Of a stretch of 6,587 nt of DNA, positions 1 to 6,313 are shown piece after piece. This stretch comes from DATCSE01 sp036568605 (GTDB lineage: Bacteria > Pseudomonadota > Gammaproteobacteria > Burkholderiales > Burkholderiaceae_C). Every line of letters begins with the position of its first letter. Position 1 is the stretch's first letter. The position numbers were made by a program, and so were the translations under genes. The stretch is taken from NCBI GenBank assembly GCA_036568605.1, contig DATCSE010000057.1, forward strand, positions 1-6,587. Direction: 5' to 3'. The notes beneath the pieces are model-generated. The model saw nothing but the letters and a program-made list of their open reading frames with translations, was not told the origin of the DNA and did no database searches.

Positions 1-1725
1 GTTCAGCTGCATGTAGGTCATCGGACCGGCCATGCCGTCGGGCTTCAGCCCCTGGGTCAGCTGGAACGCCGAGATCCGCGACTTCAGCGGCACGTCGCGC
101 GCCTCGGGCGTTTGCGGCGAGCCCTGCAGCGCGGTCAGGCGCGCCGCGAGCCAGGTGCTGGCGGCGGCGCCGCCGCCGTCGCTCGCGGCGCTGGCGCGGT
201 ATCCGGCCGGGGCGCGCCACAGGGTGGCGAATTCGCCGCGCCACATCTGCGCGAGCGTCAACAGCGAGACGGTGCGCACGCCGTCGGCGGTGCGCAGCGT
301 CGCGTTCTGCGGCGTCAGGCCGGTCATCACCGCATAGAGCGCCTCATCGTCGGGCGTGCGCAGGACCAGGATCACCGGACGATCGAGCTGGCGCAGCGAA
401 GCGAGGCTGCCGCTGCCGCGGAAGCACTGCAGCTGCTGGCGCAAGGCGAGCAGGCAGGGCTCGCCGTCGGCCAGGCTCGCGCCCCAGGCCTGCGCAAGCT
501 CGCGCCAGGCCTCGCGCTCGTTGCGTGCCGCCGCGCCGAGGCCGCTGCGCAACTCGGCCGGGTCGTGCGCGAACGCGGCCTGCGGCGTGTCGGCCGGCGC
601 GGCGGACGCGGCGCTCGACGGACCGGAGGCGGACGCCGCCGCGCCGGCCAGCGTGGCCCCGGCACTCGATGCCGCCGGCGCCGCCTTCGCGCTGGCGCTG
701 CGCGCCGCATCCGATGCCGCCGCCGACGCGCCGGCGGCATTCGATGCGACCGCCGTGGTCGACCGGTGCAGCACGCCGAACGCCGCCGCACCGACCACGC
801 CGGCCAGCGCGACGCCCGCCAGCACCGCGGCGCCGAGCACGACGCGGCGCTCGCGCGCAGAACGGCTCGCGGCCTGCGGCTGCGATGCCGCCGGCGCGCC
901 GAACACCTCGAGCGCCGCCTTCTCGACGATCGCGCGGTCCACCCGCGTCTTGCCGCTCGCGTACGCGCCAAGCAGCGCGCGGTCGCACAGCAGGTTGATG
1001 CGCCGCGGGATCCCGCGCGAGAGTTCGTGGATGCGCCGCCGCGCCTCGCGGTCGAACGGCAGTGCGCCGCTCATCCCGGCGACCTGCAGGCGGTGCGCGA
1101 TGTACTTCTCCGATTCGGCCTGCGACAGCGCCTCGAGATGGAAGCGCGCGATCACGCGCTGCGCCAGCTGCTCGAGCTCGGGGCGCGCGAGCATCGTGCG
1201 CAGCTCGGGCTGGCCGATCAGGATGATCTGCAGCAGCTTGCGGTCATTGGTCTCGAGGTTGGTCAGGAGCCGCAGCTGCTCGAGAACCTCGGCCGACAGG
1301 TTCTGCGCCTCGTCGATCACGAGCAGGTTGTTCTGCCCGACGGCGTGCGTGCGCAGCAGGAACTCGTTCAGCGGGTCGACGTAGTCCTTCACCGACGGCG
1401 GAAGCTGCGCGTACGGCGGACCCTTCTGCTCGTACGGCACGTGGAACTCGTCGCAGATCGACTTCAGCAGTTCGACGACGGTCAGCTTCGGGTTGAAGAT
1501 GTACGCGACATTGCAGCGCCGCGGCACCTGCTCGAGGAAGCAGCGGCACACGGTCGTCTTGCCGGCGCCGATCTCGCCGGACAGCAGCACGAAGCCGCCG
1601 CCGCCGTTCACGCCGTACAGCAGATGCGCGAGCGCCTCGCGATGGCGCTCGCTCATGAACAGGTAGCGCGGATCGGGCGCGATCGAGAACGGCTCGTGCT
1701 TGAGGCCGAAGAATTGCGCGTACAT
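1..1725 (-). CDS. gspA: GspA/ExeA-like secretion ATPase, AAA+ with C-terminal peptidoglycan-binding domain (3' end off the window)
   Basis: The 575 residues visible match the GspA/ExeA family. In characterised type II secretion systems this inner-membrane ATPase works with GspB to get the outer-membrane secretin assembled across peptidoglycan. The N-terminus (MYAQFFGLKHEPFSIAPDPR) is the family hallmark. Walker A is GEIGAGKTT at residues 50-58 and Walker B is LLVIDEAQ at 134-141. A basic segment then precedes one transmembrane helix at about 295-318. After a long Ala/Ser-rich linker (about 320-385) comes the C39-peptidase-like region typical of GspA (about 400-508), with C424 and C434. A peptidoglycan-binding-1 repeat begins near 550 (ISAFQLTQGLKPDGMAGP) and runs off the left edge. 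The ATG at 1725 fits the family N-terminus, although no good Shine-Dalgarno precedes it. A GspB partner would lie downstream, outside the window, so a role in type II secretion rather than in a pilus or polysaccharide system is inferred. Confidence 0.9.
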   Translation of the reverse strand, partial: MYAQFFGLKHEPFSIAPDPRYLFMSERHREALAHLLYGVNGGGGFVLLSGEIGAGKTTVCRCFLEQVPRRCNVAYIFNPKLTVVELLKSICDEFHVPYEQKGPPYAQLPPSVKDYVDPLNEFLLRTHAVGQNNLLVIDEAQNLSAEVLEQLRLLTNLETNDRKLLQIILIGQPELRTMLARPELEQLAQRVIARFHLEALSQAESEKYIAHRLQVAGMSGALPFDREARRRIHELSRGIPRRINLLCDRALLGAYASGKTRVDRAIVEKAALEVFGAPAASQPQAASRSARERRVVLGAAVLAGVALAGVVGAAAFGVLHRSTTAVASNAAGASAAASDAARSASAKAAPAASSAGATLAGAAASASGPSSAASAAPADTPQAAFAHDPAELRSGLGAAARNEREAWRELAQAWGASLADGEPCLLALRQQLQCFRGSGSLASLRQLDRPVILVLRTPDDEALYAVMTGLTPQNATLRTADGVRTVSLLTLAQMWRGEFATLWRAPAGYRASAASDGGGAAASTWLAARLTALQGSPQTPEARDVPLKSRISAFQLTQGLKPDGMAGPMTYMQLN

Positions 1726-1846
1726 GCCGCGAGGATAGCGGCTCGCACCGGGCGCTTGTACCGGCTGCGGCCCGGCTGCCGCGATGGCCGGCCGATATCA
1801 TGCCGCTCGCAAAAATCGACGCGGCGTGCAACCGCGCGGACGCGAG
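1726..1846. promoter_or_regulatory. Divergent intergenic region, probable promoters for gspA-like and TRIC-like genes
   Basis: This 121-bp gap separates two head-to-head genes and so should hold both promoters. The only A/T-rich patch is GATATCAT at 1794-1801, within very G/C-rich DNA. TATCAT at 1796-1801 could be a -10 element for the plus-strand gene, about 45 bp before its ATG, but no TTGACA-like -35 stands at the right spacing. No operator-like palindrome longer than the 6-bp GATATC is evident. The assignment rests on gene orientation more than on motifs. Confidence 0.3.
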
Positions 1847-2557
1847 ATGAGCGACGACGACGGCAACACGGCAGAACCCGGCACCAGCAGCGCCCCGGAC
1901 TCGAGCGCCGCGCGGGCCACATCCAGGCAGAGCCGCGGCAACGGGCTGTCGCTGCTGTACGTGCTGGACCTGATCGGCGTCGCGGTGTTCGCGGTCAGCG
2001 GCGCGCTCGCCGCCGGCCGTGCCGGGCTCGACCTGCTGGGCGTGATCGTGCTCGCGTCGCTGACCGCGATCGGCGGCGGCACGCTGCGCGACCTGCTGCT
2101 GAACCGGCACCCGATCTTCTGGCTGCACGACGCGCGCTATGCGTGGGTGATCGTCGGGAGCGCGCTGGCGACGGTGGCCTATGTGCACTTCCATCCGCCG
2201 CCGCTGCACGCGCTGCTGGTCGCCGACGCGTTCGGCCTCGCGCTGTTCGCGATCTCCGGCGCGCAGGTCGCCGAGGCCGCGCGGCTGCCCGCCGTCAGCA
2301 TCGTGCTGATGGGCACGCTGACCGGCTCCGGCGGCGGCGTGCTGCGCGACGTGATGAGCGCCCGCGTGCCGCTGATCCTGCGCAGCGACATCTATGCGTC
2401 CGCTGCGATCGGCGGCATCGGCGTCTACCTGCTCGCGCAGCGCCTGGGCGTGCCGCGCGGCGCCGCGGTAGCCCTCGGCATCGCAAGCGTCGTCGCGCTG
2501 CGCTTCGGCGCACTGGCCTTCGGTTGGCAGCTGCCGGTGTTCCGAGTGGCGGCGTGA
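1847..2557 (+). CDS. TRIC-family (UPF0126/YicG-like) integral membrane protein, probable cation channel
   Basis: This 236-residue protein has the internal duplication of the UPF0126/TRIC family. The first repeat starts at about residue 41 (DLIGVAVFAVSGALAAGRAG) and the second at about 127 (ADAFGLALFAISGAQ). Each carries the glycine-rich GGGxxRD motif, GGGTLRD at 76-82 and GGGVLRD at 162-168. Hydrophobic segments predict about seven inner-membrane helices. Prokaryotic TRIC proteins form trimeric monovalent-cation channels, but the physiological role of most bacterial members is unknown. The ATG at 1847 gives a 30-residue polar N-terminal tail rich in Ser, Asp and Ala, longer than usual for the family. 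An upstream in-frame ATG at 1784 would add 21 unconvincing residues, and a later non-ATG start close to the first helix is possible. The ribosome-binding site is weak (GCGAG). It is transcribed divergently from the secretion ATPase and ends 4 bp from the convergent toxin gene. Confidence 0.9.
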   Translation: MSDDDGNTAEPGTSSAPDSSAARATSRQSRGNGLSLLYVLDLIGVAVFAVSGALAAGRAGLDLLGVIVLASLTAIGGGTLRDLLLNRHPIFWLHDARYAWVIVGSALATVAYVHFHPPPLHALLVADAFGLALFAISGAQVAEAARLPAVSIVLMGTLTGSGGGVLRDVMSARVPLILRSDIYASAAIGGIGVYLLAQRLGVPRGAAVALGIASVVALRFGALAFGWQLPVFRVAA

Positions 2558-2561
2558 CGGC

Positions 2562-2855
2562 TCAGCGCTCGTATCCCGATTCGCGTTGATGCCGCATGGC
2601 CAGGACGAACACGGTGTCGATCTCGGCGACGTAGCGGTACAACGCGACGTAGCCGCGTGTGCCGCGGCCGATCACCAGCTCGCGCTTGCCGCCTTTGACC
2701 GGCCGGCCGATCAGCGGGCTGCGGGCCAGCACGTCGATCGCCTGGATGATTTGCGCGATGCGGTCCGGCACGTCGGCCACATCGAACTGCGCCAGGTGAT
2801 CGAAGAAGCGGTCGAAGTCGGCCAGGACTTCGGGCGCCAGTTCGATGCGCGCCAT
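2562..2855 (-). CDS. ParE/RelE-family toxin of a type II toxin-antitoxin system
   Basis: This 97-residue protein has the size and landmarks of the RelE/ParE fold. The N-terminal strand (MARIELAPEVLADFDRF) is followed by a helical hairpin, then the SPLIGRPV turn at about 46-53 that is frequent in ParE-like toxins. Next come basic strands (KRELVIGRGTRGYVALYRY) and the C-terminal strand ending VFVLAMRHQRESGYER, which matches the family's RHqre-GY ending. ParE members poison DNA gyrase and RelE members cut mRNA on the ribosome; the sequence alone does not decide between these. The ATG at 2855 is preferred because homologous sequence begins there, although the frame is open further upstream. It starts 22 bp after the antitoxin stop, without a clear Shine-Dalgarno, which suggests expression coupled to the upstream gene. 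All toxin landmarks seem intact, so the gene is probably functional. It converges on the TRIC-like gene. Confidence 0.88.
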   Translation of the reverse strand: MARIELAPEVLADFDRFFDHLAQFDVADVPDRIAQIIQAIDVLARSPLIGRPVKGGKRELVIGRGTRGYVALYRYVAEIDTVFVLAMRHQRESGYER

Positions 2856-2877
2856 GCGGTCGAGTCTGTCGCCGGAA

Positions 2878-3162
2878 TCAGCGCGCGGTCTTGCGGGCGG
2901 TGGGCTTGCGTGCCCGAGCACCGCTAGCGCGCGCTTCGAGATACTGCTTGGCGTCGTCCCAGGCGACGGTCTTGCCGCTGGCGAGCAGCTTGCCCCAGCG
3001 CTCGTCCGCGAGATGATGGAATGCCTCGTCCAGCTCGGACTGTTCGACCGTCTGCGCGATCGCGTCCAGCAGGAACGCATGCACGGTCTTGCCGGCGCGT
3101 TGTGCCGCGGCCGCGGCGCGCCGCTTCAGATCGGCTTCCAGGCGAATCGTCGTGGTGGTCAT
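2878..3162 (-). CDS. Ribbon-helix-helix (CopG/ParD-like) antitoxin
   Basis: This 94-residue protein lies directly upstream of the toxin on the same strand. Its start, MTTTTIRLEADLKRRAAAAA, gives the short beta-strand (TTTIRLE) and following helix of a ribbon-helix-helix DNA-binding domain. A turn (AGKTVHAFLLDAI) leads into the second helix, to about residue 40. Residues 42-80 (SELDEAFHHL, then RWGKLLASGKTVAWDDAKQY) form the likely toxin-wrapping segment. The last 18 residues are a basic Ala/Arg/Lys tail (SGARARKPTARKTAR), probably disordered. Such antitoxins neutralise their toxin and repress their own operon, and a perfect palindrome lies 28 bp upstream of the start. The ATG at 3162 is chosen because the RHH strand begins immediately after it; the frame continues open upstream antisense to the SulP gene, but that part resembles nothing. 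The precise family is uncertain. Confidence 0.85.
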   Translation of the reverse strand: MTTTTIRLEADLKRRAAAAAQRAGKTVHAFLLDAIAQTVEQSELDEAFHHLADERWGKLLASGKTVAWDDAKQYLEARASGARARKPTARKTAR

Positions 3163-3189
3163 GGCGAGGTGCCGACTCGGCGGCTCACT

Positions 3190-3207
3190 GTAGCACGAAC
3201 GTGCTAC
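3190..3207. promoter_or_regulatory. Perfect 18-bp palindrome, probable operator of the toxin-antitoxin operon
   Basis: GTAGCACG-AA-CGTGCTAC has 8-bp perfect arms around a 2-bp centre and ends 28 bp upstream of the antitoxin ATG. RHH antitoxins bind as dimers to short palindromes in their own promoter, so the site fits autorepression by the antitoxin or the toxin-antitoxin complex. On the minus strand the overlapping TACAGT (3187-3192) is a weak candidate -10 box, which would place the operator over the promoter core. No matching -35 is clear. It also lies about 110 bp upstream of the divergent transporter, whose promoter it could affect. Confidence 0.6.
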
Positions 3208-3217
3208 TGGCCGCTTC

Positions 3218-3235
3218 GCTGATCGCCGGATCAGC
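3218..3235. repeat. Inverted repeat, 7-bp arms with GCCG loop
   Basis: GCTGATC-GCCG-GATCAGC forms a perfect 7-bp stem with a 4-base loop, 10 bp to the right of the putative operator. No T-run follows on either strand, so it is not a standard intrinsic terminator. It could be a second regulatory site in this divergent region or a chance hairpin. Confidence 0.45.
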
Positions 3236-3270
3236 CCCGGGGTGGGGTCGAACCGCTGCGCAATCTGGCA

Positions 3271-3294
3271 AATCGCCGAGTGAATCGCCGAGTC
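3271..3294 (+). repeat. Tandem duplication of a 12-bp unit upstream of the SulP transporter
   Basis: Two adjacent copies, AATCGCCGAGTG and AATCGCCGAGTC, match at 11 of 12 positions and end 22 bp before the transporter ATG. Head-to-tail repeats in this position can be regulator half-sites on one face of the helix, since 12 bp is a little over one turn. They could equally be a small slippage duplication. Confidence 0.5.
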
Positions 3295-3316
3295 GCTCGC
3301 CCCACAATAGCCGTCC

Positions 3317-5116
3317 ATGATCGATTTCGCGACGCGCCTCTTCGGCCCCTGGGTGCAGCGGGTCGACGCCCGGACCCTGCGCGCCGATGCGCTGGCCGGC
3401 GTGCTGGGCGCGCTGCTGGTGCTGCCGCAGGGCTTCGCGTTCGCGACGCTGGCCGGACTGCCGCCCGAGTACGGGCTTGCGACCGCGATCGTGCCGTGCG
3501 TGATCGCGGCGCTGTTCGGCTCGAGCTGGCACGTGGTCTCGGGGCCGACCAATACGAACTCGCTCGCGCTGTTCGCGACGCTGGCGCCGCTCGCGGCGGT
3601 CGGCTCGCCGCCGTACATCCAGCTTGCGCTCGCGGTGACGGTGATGGTCGGGGTGATGCAGTTCCTGATCGGCGCGCTGCGCTTGGGCGGCATCGCGAAC
3701 TTCATTTCGCCGTCGGCGCTGCGCGGCTTCACCAGCGGTGCGGCGGCGCTGATCGCGATCCATTCGCTGAACGATCTGCTGGGGCTGGCGGTGCCCGCGC
3801 AGCACGGCACGCTTGCGCTGTTCTCGCATCTGGCCGCGAGCCTGGGTGCGCTGCGGCCGTCCGCGCTCATCGTCGGCGTGGCGACGCTCGTCACGGCGCT
3901 GGTCTTCAAGCGCGTGCTGCCGCGTTGGCCATTCATGCTGATGGCACTGGCCGCGGGCACTGCGCTCGCGGCGATGATCAACAGCATCGAGCCGTGGCCG
4001 CCATGGGGCGCGGTCGCGGTGGTCGGCCGCATCCCGTCGGTCTGGCCGCACTTCCGCTGGCCCGGCGTCGCGCTGCAGACGCTGCCCGACCTGGTCGGGA
4101 TCGCGTTCGCGCTGACGATCGTCGCGCTGGGGCAATCGATCTCGATCGCCAAGGCGGTGGCCGAGCGCTCCGGCCAGGCCATCGATGCGAACCGCGAGTT
4201 CCGCGGGCAAGGGTTGTCGAACATCGTCGGCGGGTTCTTCTCGTCGTATGTCTCGTGCGGCTCGCTGAACCGTTCGATCCCGAATTTCGAAGCCGGTGCG
4301 CAGACGCCTCTAGCTGCGGTGTTCGCATCGGCCTGGCTGCTGCTGCTGGTGGCTGTCAGCGCGCCGCTGCTTGCGCTGATTCCGATGCCGGCGATCGCCG
4401 GGCTGCTGCTGCTGATCGCGTGGTCGCTGTTCGACGTGCCGGCGTGGCGCAAGCTCTGGCAGCACAGCCGGCAGGACTTCGGGATCGCCGCGGCGACGCT
4501 GGTCGCGACCTTGACGATGCGGCTGGAGATGGCGATCGTGCTCGGCACGACGCTCTCGCTCGTCACCTACCTGTACCGGACCTCGAAGCCGTACATCCGC
4601 GTGATGGGCTTCGACCATGCCGGCGACCCGGCGCGACCGTTCGTCGTGCTGGCCGATGCCGGCACGCCGCTGCCTGAGTGCCCGCAGCTGAAGATGATCC
4701 GCATGGAAGGCGAGGTCTACTTCGGCGCAGTGCCGCACGTGGCCGACCACCTGCGCGAGCTGCGCGCCTCGCCCGACGCGGCCAGGCACCTGCTCGTGAT
4801 GTGCAAGAGCATGAACTTCATCGACCTGCCGGGCGCCGAGCTGTGGCGGCAGGAGCTGCGGACGCGCCGCAAGAGCGGCGGCGACCTGTACTTCCACCGG
4901 CCGCGCCCGCGGGTTCTCGCGCTGTGGCAGCGCGTCGGCTTCACGCGCGAGCTCGGCGCGGACCACATCTTCCCGACCAAGCGGATCGCGATCGCGACGA
5001 TCTTCGATCGCCTGGACCGCGGCATCTGCGCGCGCTGCACGGTACGCGTGTTCGAGGAGTGCGGCACGCTGCCGCCGCCGGTGACGAGTTCGGCAAAGGC
5101 GAGCCAGCTTGCGTGA
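3317..5116 (+). CDS. SulP-family (SLC26-like) anion transporter with C-terminal STAS domain
   Basis: This 599-residue protein is full length for bacterial SulP transporters, which move sulfate, bicarbonate, dicarboxylates or other anions across the inner membrane. The membrane domain spans about residues 22-420. It holds the early LPQGFAFATLAGLPPEYGL segment, the SGPTNTNS motif at 75-82 near the substrate-binding site, and the SulP signature region at 285-320 (GQAIDANREFRGQGLSN, then CGSLNRSIPN). A cytoplasmic STAS domain follows at about 457-563 (LKMIRMEGEVYFG, MNFIDLPGAELW, LYFHRPRPRVLALWQRVGF). The STAS loop reads IDLPGAE, with Pro at the Ser/Thr position that is phosphorylated in anti-sigma-factor antagonists. 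A tail at about 567-584 carries C571, C574 and C582. The ATG at 3317 is the first possible start, since an in-frame TAG lies 6 bp upstream; no clear Shine-Dalgarno is seen. The substrate cannot be told: no carbonic anhydrase or sulfur-metabolism gene is adjacent. Confidence 0.92.
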   Translation: MIDFATRLFGPWVQRVDARTLRADALAGVLGALLVLPQGFAFATLAGLPPEYGLATAIVPCVIAALFGSSWHVVSGPTNTNSLALFATLAPLAAVGSPPYIQLALAVTVMVGVMQFLIGALRLGGIANFISPSALRGFTSGAAALIAIHSLNDLLGLAVPAQHGTLALFSHLAASLGALRPSALIVGVATLVTALVFKRVLPRWPFMLMALAAGTALAAMINSIEPWPPWGAVAVVGRIPSVWPHFRWPGVALQTLPDLVGIAFALTIVALGQSISIAKAVAERSGQAIDANREFRGQGLSNIVGGFFSSYVSCGSLNRSIPNFEAGAQTPLAAVFASAWLLLLVAVSAPLLALIPMPAIAGLLLLIAWSLFDVPAWRKLWQHSRQDFGIAAATLVATLTMRLEMAIVLGTTLSLVTYLYRTSKPYIRVMGFDHAGDPARPFVVLADAGTPLPECPQLKMIRMEGEVYFGAVPHVADHLRELRASPDAARHLLVMCKSMNFIDLPGAELWRQELRTRRKSGGDLYFHRPRPRVLALWQRVGFTRELGADHIFPTKRIAIATIFDRLDRGICARCTVRVFEECGTLPPPVTSSAKASQLA

Positions 5117-5170
5117 CGGAGCGACGCGCAGCGGTCTGATCTGTCGTCGGCGCTACGGCGGACCTGCGTG

Positions 5171-6313
5171 CTAGGCAGGGGCGGGACTGCACATCAGTTC
5201 GCGGTACAACGTCTCGTGCTGTGCTACATGGGATGCCCAGCTGAATCGCGCGGCGAGGCGCGACTGTCTGGCTTGCAGCCACGCCGGATCGATAGCGCTG
5301 TTGAGCAATTCGCGCGCCGCAGCGGCCAATGCCGAAGGACGCCTCGGAGGCACCACTCGACCACGAGGATCGTCGCCAACGATCTCGGGGATGGCGCCGG
5401 TGGCCGTGCCCAGAATTCGCGGAACGATGTTGGCTGCCTCGAGGAACGCCAGGCAGAAGCCCTCTTCATGGGAAGGCTGAATGTACAGATCGGCCGTATG
5501 CAGTGTCGCGAGCTTCACCGCGTCTTTGGCGCTGGGGCTGAATTGCACGCACTGCGATAGACCGAGCCGGTCCACCAGACTCTGCAGATGCGCGAAATAT
5601 GTCTGGTCGCGCACTTCGCCGATGAACTCGTGATGGATGCCCGGGAAGTCGTCGCGGAGCATGGCCGTGGCGAGGATCGCATCGTGCTGGCCCTTGGAAT
5701 GGGCAATGCCGCCCACCGTCGCAAGATGCGGACCCTCGGATCGCCGAGGCGGGGACGTCGCGGAAGGTTTCTCCGACGGAGTCCCGGCAGCAAGATCGAT
5801 CATCGCGATCTTGCTGCCCGATCGCAGAAACCGACTGGCGACGGTGTGCATCATCCTGCTGTGCACGATCGTCGCAGGGGGCCGGACCGATGGCAACGTC
5901 ATGTGCCATCCGAGGGTATTGGGCAGGTATCGAAGATTTCTCAACAGGTAGTGCAGCGAGTCGTTGTAGTGGCACCAGCGCAGGATGCGTTCATCGGGCG
6001 ACAACGAATGAATCGTGAGTACCCAACGGTGGCCGTTGAGCGCACCGGACAATTGCTGCAGATTGCGTTGTCCCATGCAGAGCAAGTGCACCACGTCGGG
6101 TCGGAACCGGGCGATGGTCCGGCGAATCGTGTCAGCGGCGTTTGAAAGATCGAACGGAAGATGTTTGACGCCGGAAAGGCCGGCGTACGGCCGATCGATC
6201 GCGAGCTCTATCTCGTGTCCGTTCTGGGCCAAGCCCGACAGCAACGCCACGGCAGCGGTCGCCGGCCCTCCTGTCATGTAGCCCGTGTTGTCCGTGACGG
6301 CCAGTATCTTCAT
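5171..6313 (-). CDS. GT4-type (GT-B fold) glycosyltransferase
   Basis: This 380-residue protein has the two-domain GT-B layout of family 4 glycosyltransferases. These transfer a sugar from a nucleotide-sugar donor with retention of configuration, often in LPS, capsule or exopolysaccharide synthesis at the cytoplasmic membrane face. The N-terminal domain has the acceptor-side glycine loop (TGGPATA, about 14-20), LAQNGHEIEL (28-37) and DVVHLL (73-78). The C-terminal donor domain begins near 196 with LATVGGIAHSKGQHD, where K207 fits the family's conserved lysine. The usual Arg of the GRLxxxKG pattern is Gly202 here. The E-x7-E motif is E284 to E292 within SHEEGFCLAFLEAA, followed by TGAIPEIV. 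ATG 6313 is the first start after an upstream in-frame TGA at 6326-6328. It converges on the SulP gene across 54 bp. Sampled lines are about 55-67% G+C, lower than the left genes. Acceptor and donor cannot be assigned. Confidence 0.87.
   Translation of the reverse strand: MKILAVTDNTGYMTGGPATAAVALLSGLAQNGHEIELAIDRPYAGLSGVKHLPFDLSNAADTIRRTIARFRPDVVHLLCMGQRNLQQLSGALNGHRWVLTIHSLSPDERILRWCHYNDSLHYLLRNLRYLPNTLGWHMTLPSVRPPATIVHSRMMHTVASRFLRSGSKIAMIDLAAGTPSEKPSATSPPRRSEGPHLATVGGIAHSKGQHDAILATAMLRDDFPGIHHEFIGEVRDQTYFAHLQSLVDRLGLSQCVQFSPSAKDAVKLATLHTADLYIQPSHEEGFCLAFLEAANIVPRILGTATGAIPEIVGDDPRGRVVPPRRPSALAAAARELLNSAIDPAWLQARQSRLAARFSWASHVAQHETLYRELMCSPAPA

Noticed and set aside
155..190. Run of GCGGCGGCGCCGCCGCCG-like triplets resembling a structured repeat.
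   Set aside because: It lies inside the GspA-like gene and encodes a Gly/Ala-rich stretch (about residues 516-523); it is codon bias in a linker, not a separate element.
112..2589. An 825-codon open frame on the plus strand, running antisense to the GspA-like gene and on through the TRIC-like gene out of frame.
   Set aside because: Its translation is Arg/Ala/Gly-rich without domains. It is a by-product of strong third-position G/C bias in the two real genes, both of which show clear family motifs.
2856..3080. A longer toxin start at 3080 giving 172 residues.
   Set aside because: The extra 75 residues overlap the antitoxin in another frame and are low in domain-like sequence; RelE/ParE toxins are about 90-100 residues.
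3163..4566. The antitoxin frame stays open for about 1.4 kb upstream, antisense to the SulP gene, suggesting a 562-residue protein.
   Set aside because: The upstream part is a Ser/Ala/Thr-rich shadow of SulP codons. The RHH domain starts exactly at the ATG at 3162, and an operator-like palindrome lies just upstream of it.
5117..5170. Search for a bidirectional terminator between the convergent SulP and glycosyltransferase genes.
   Set aside because: The 54-bp gap has only imperfect G/C-rich pairings and no T-run, so no terminator is called.
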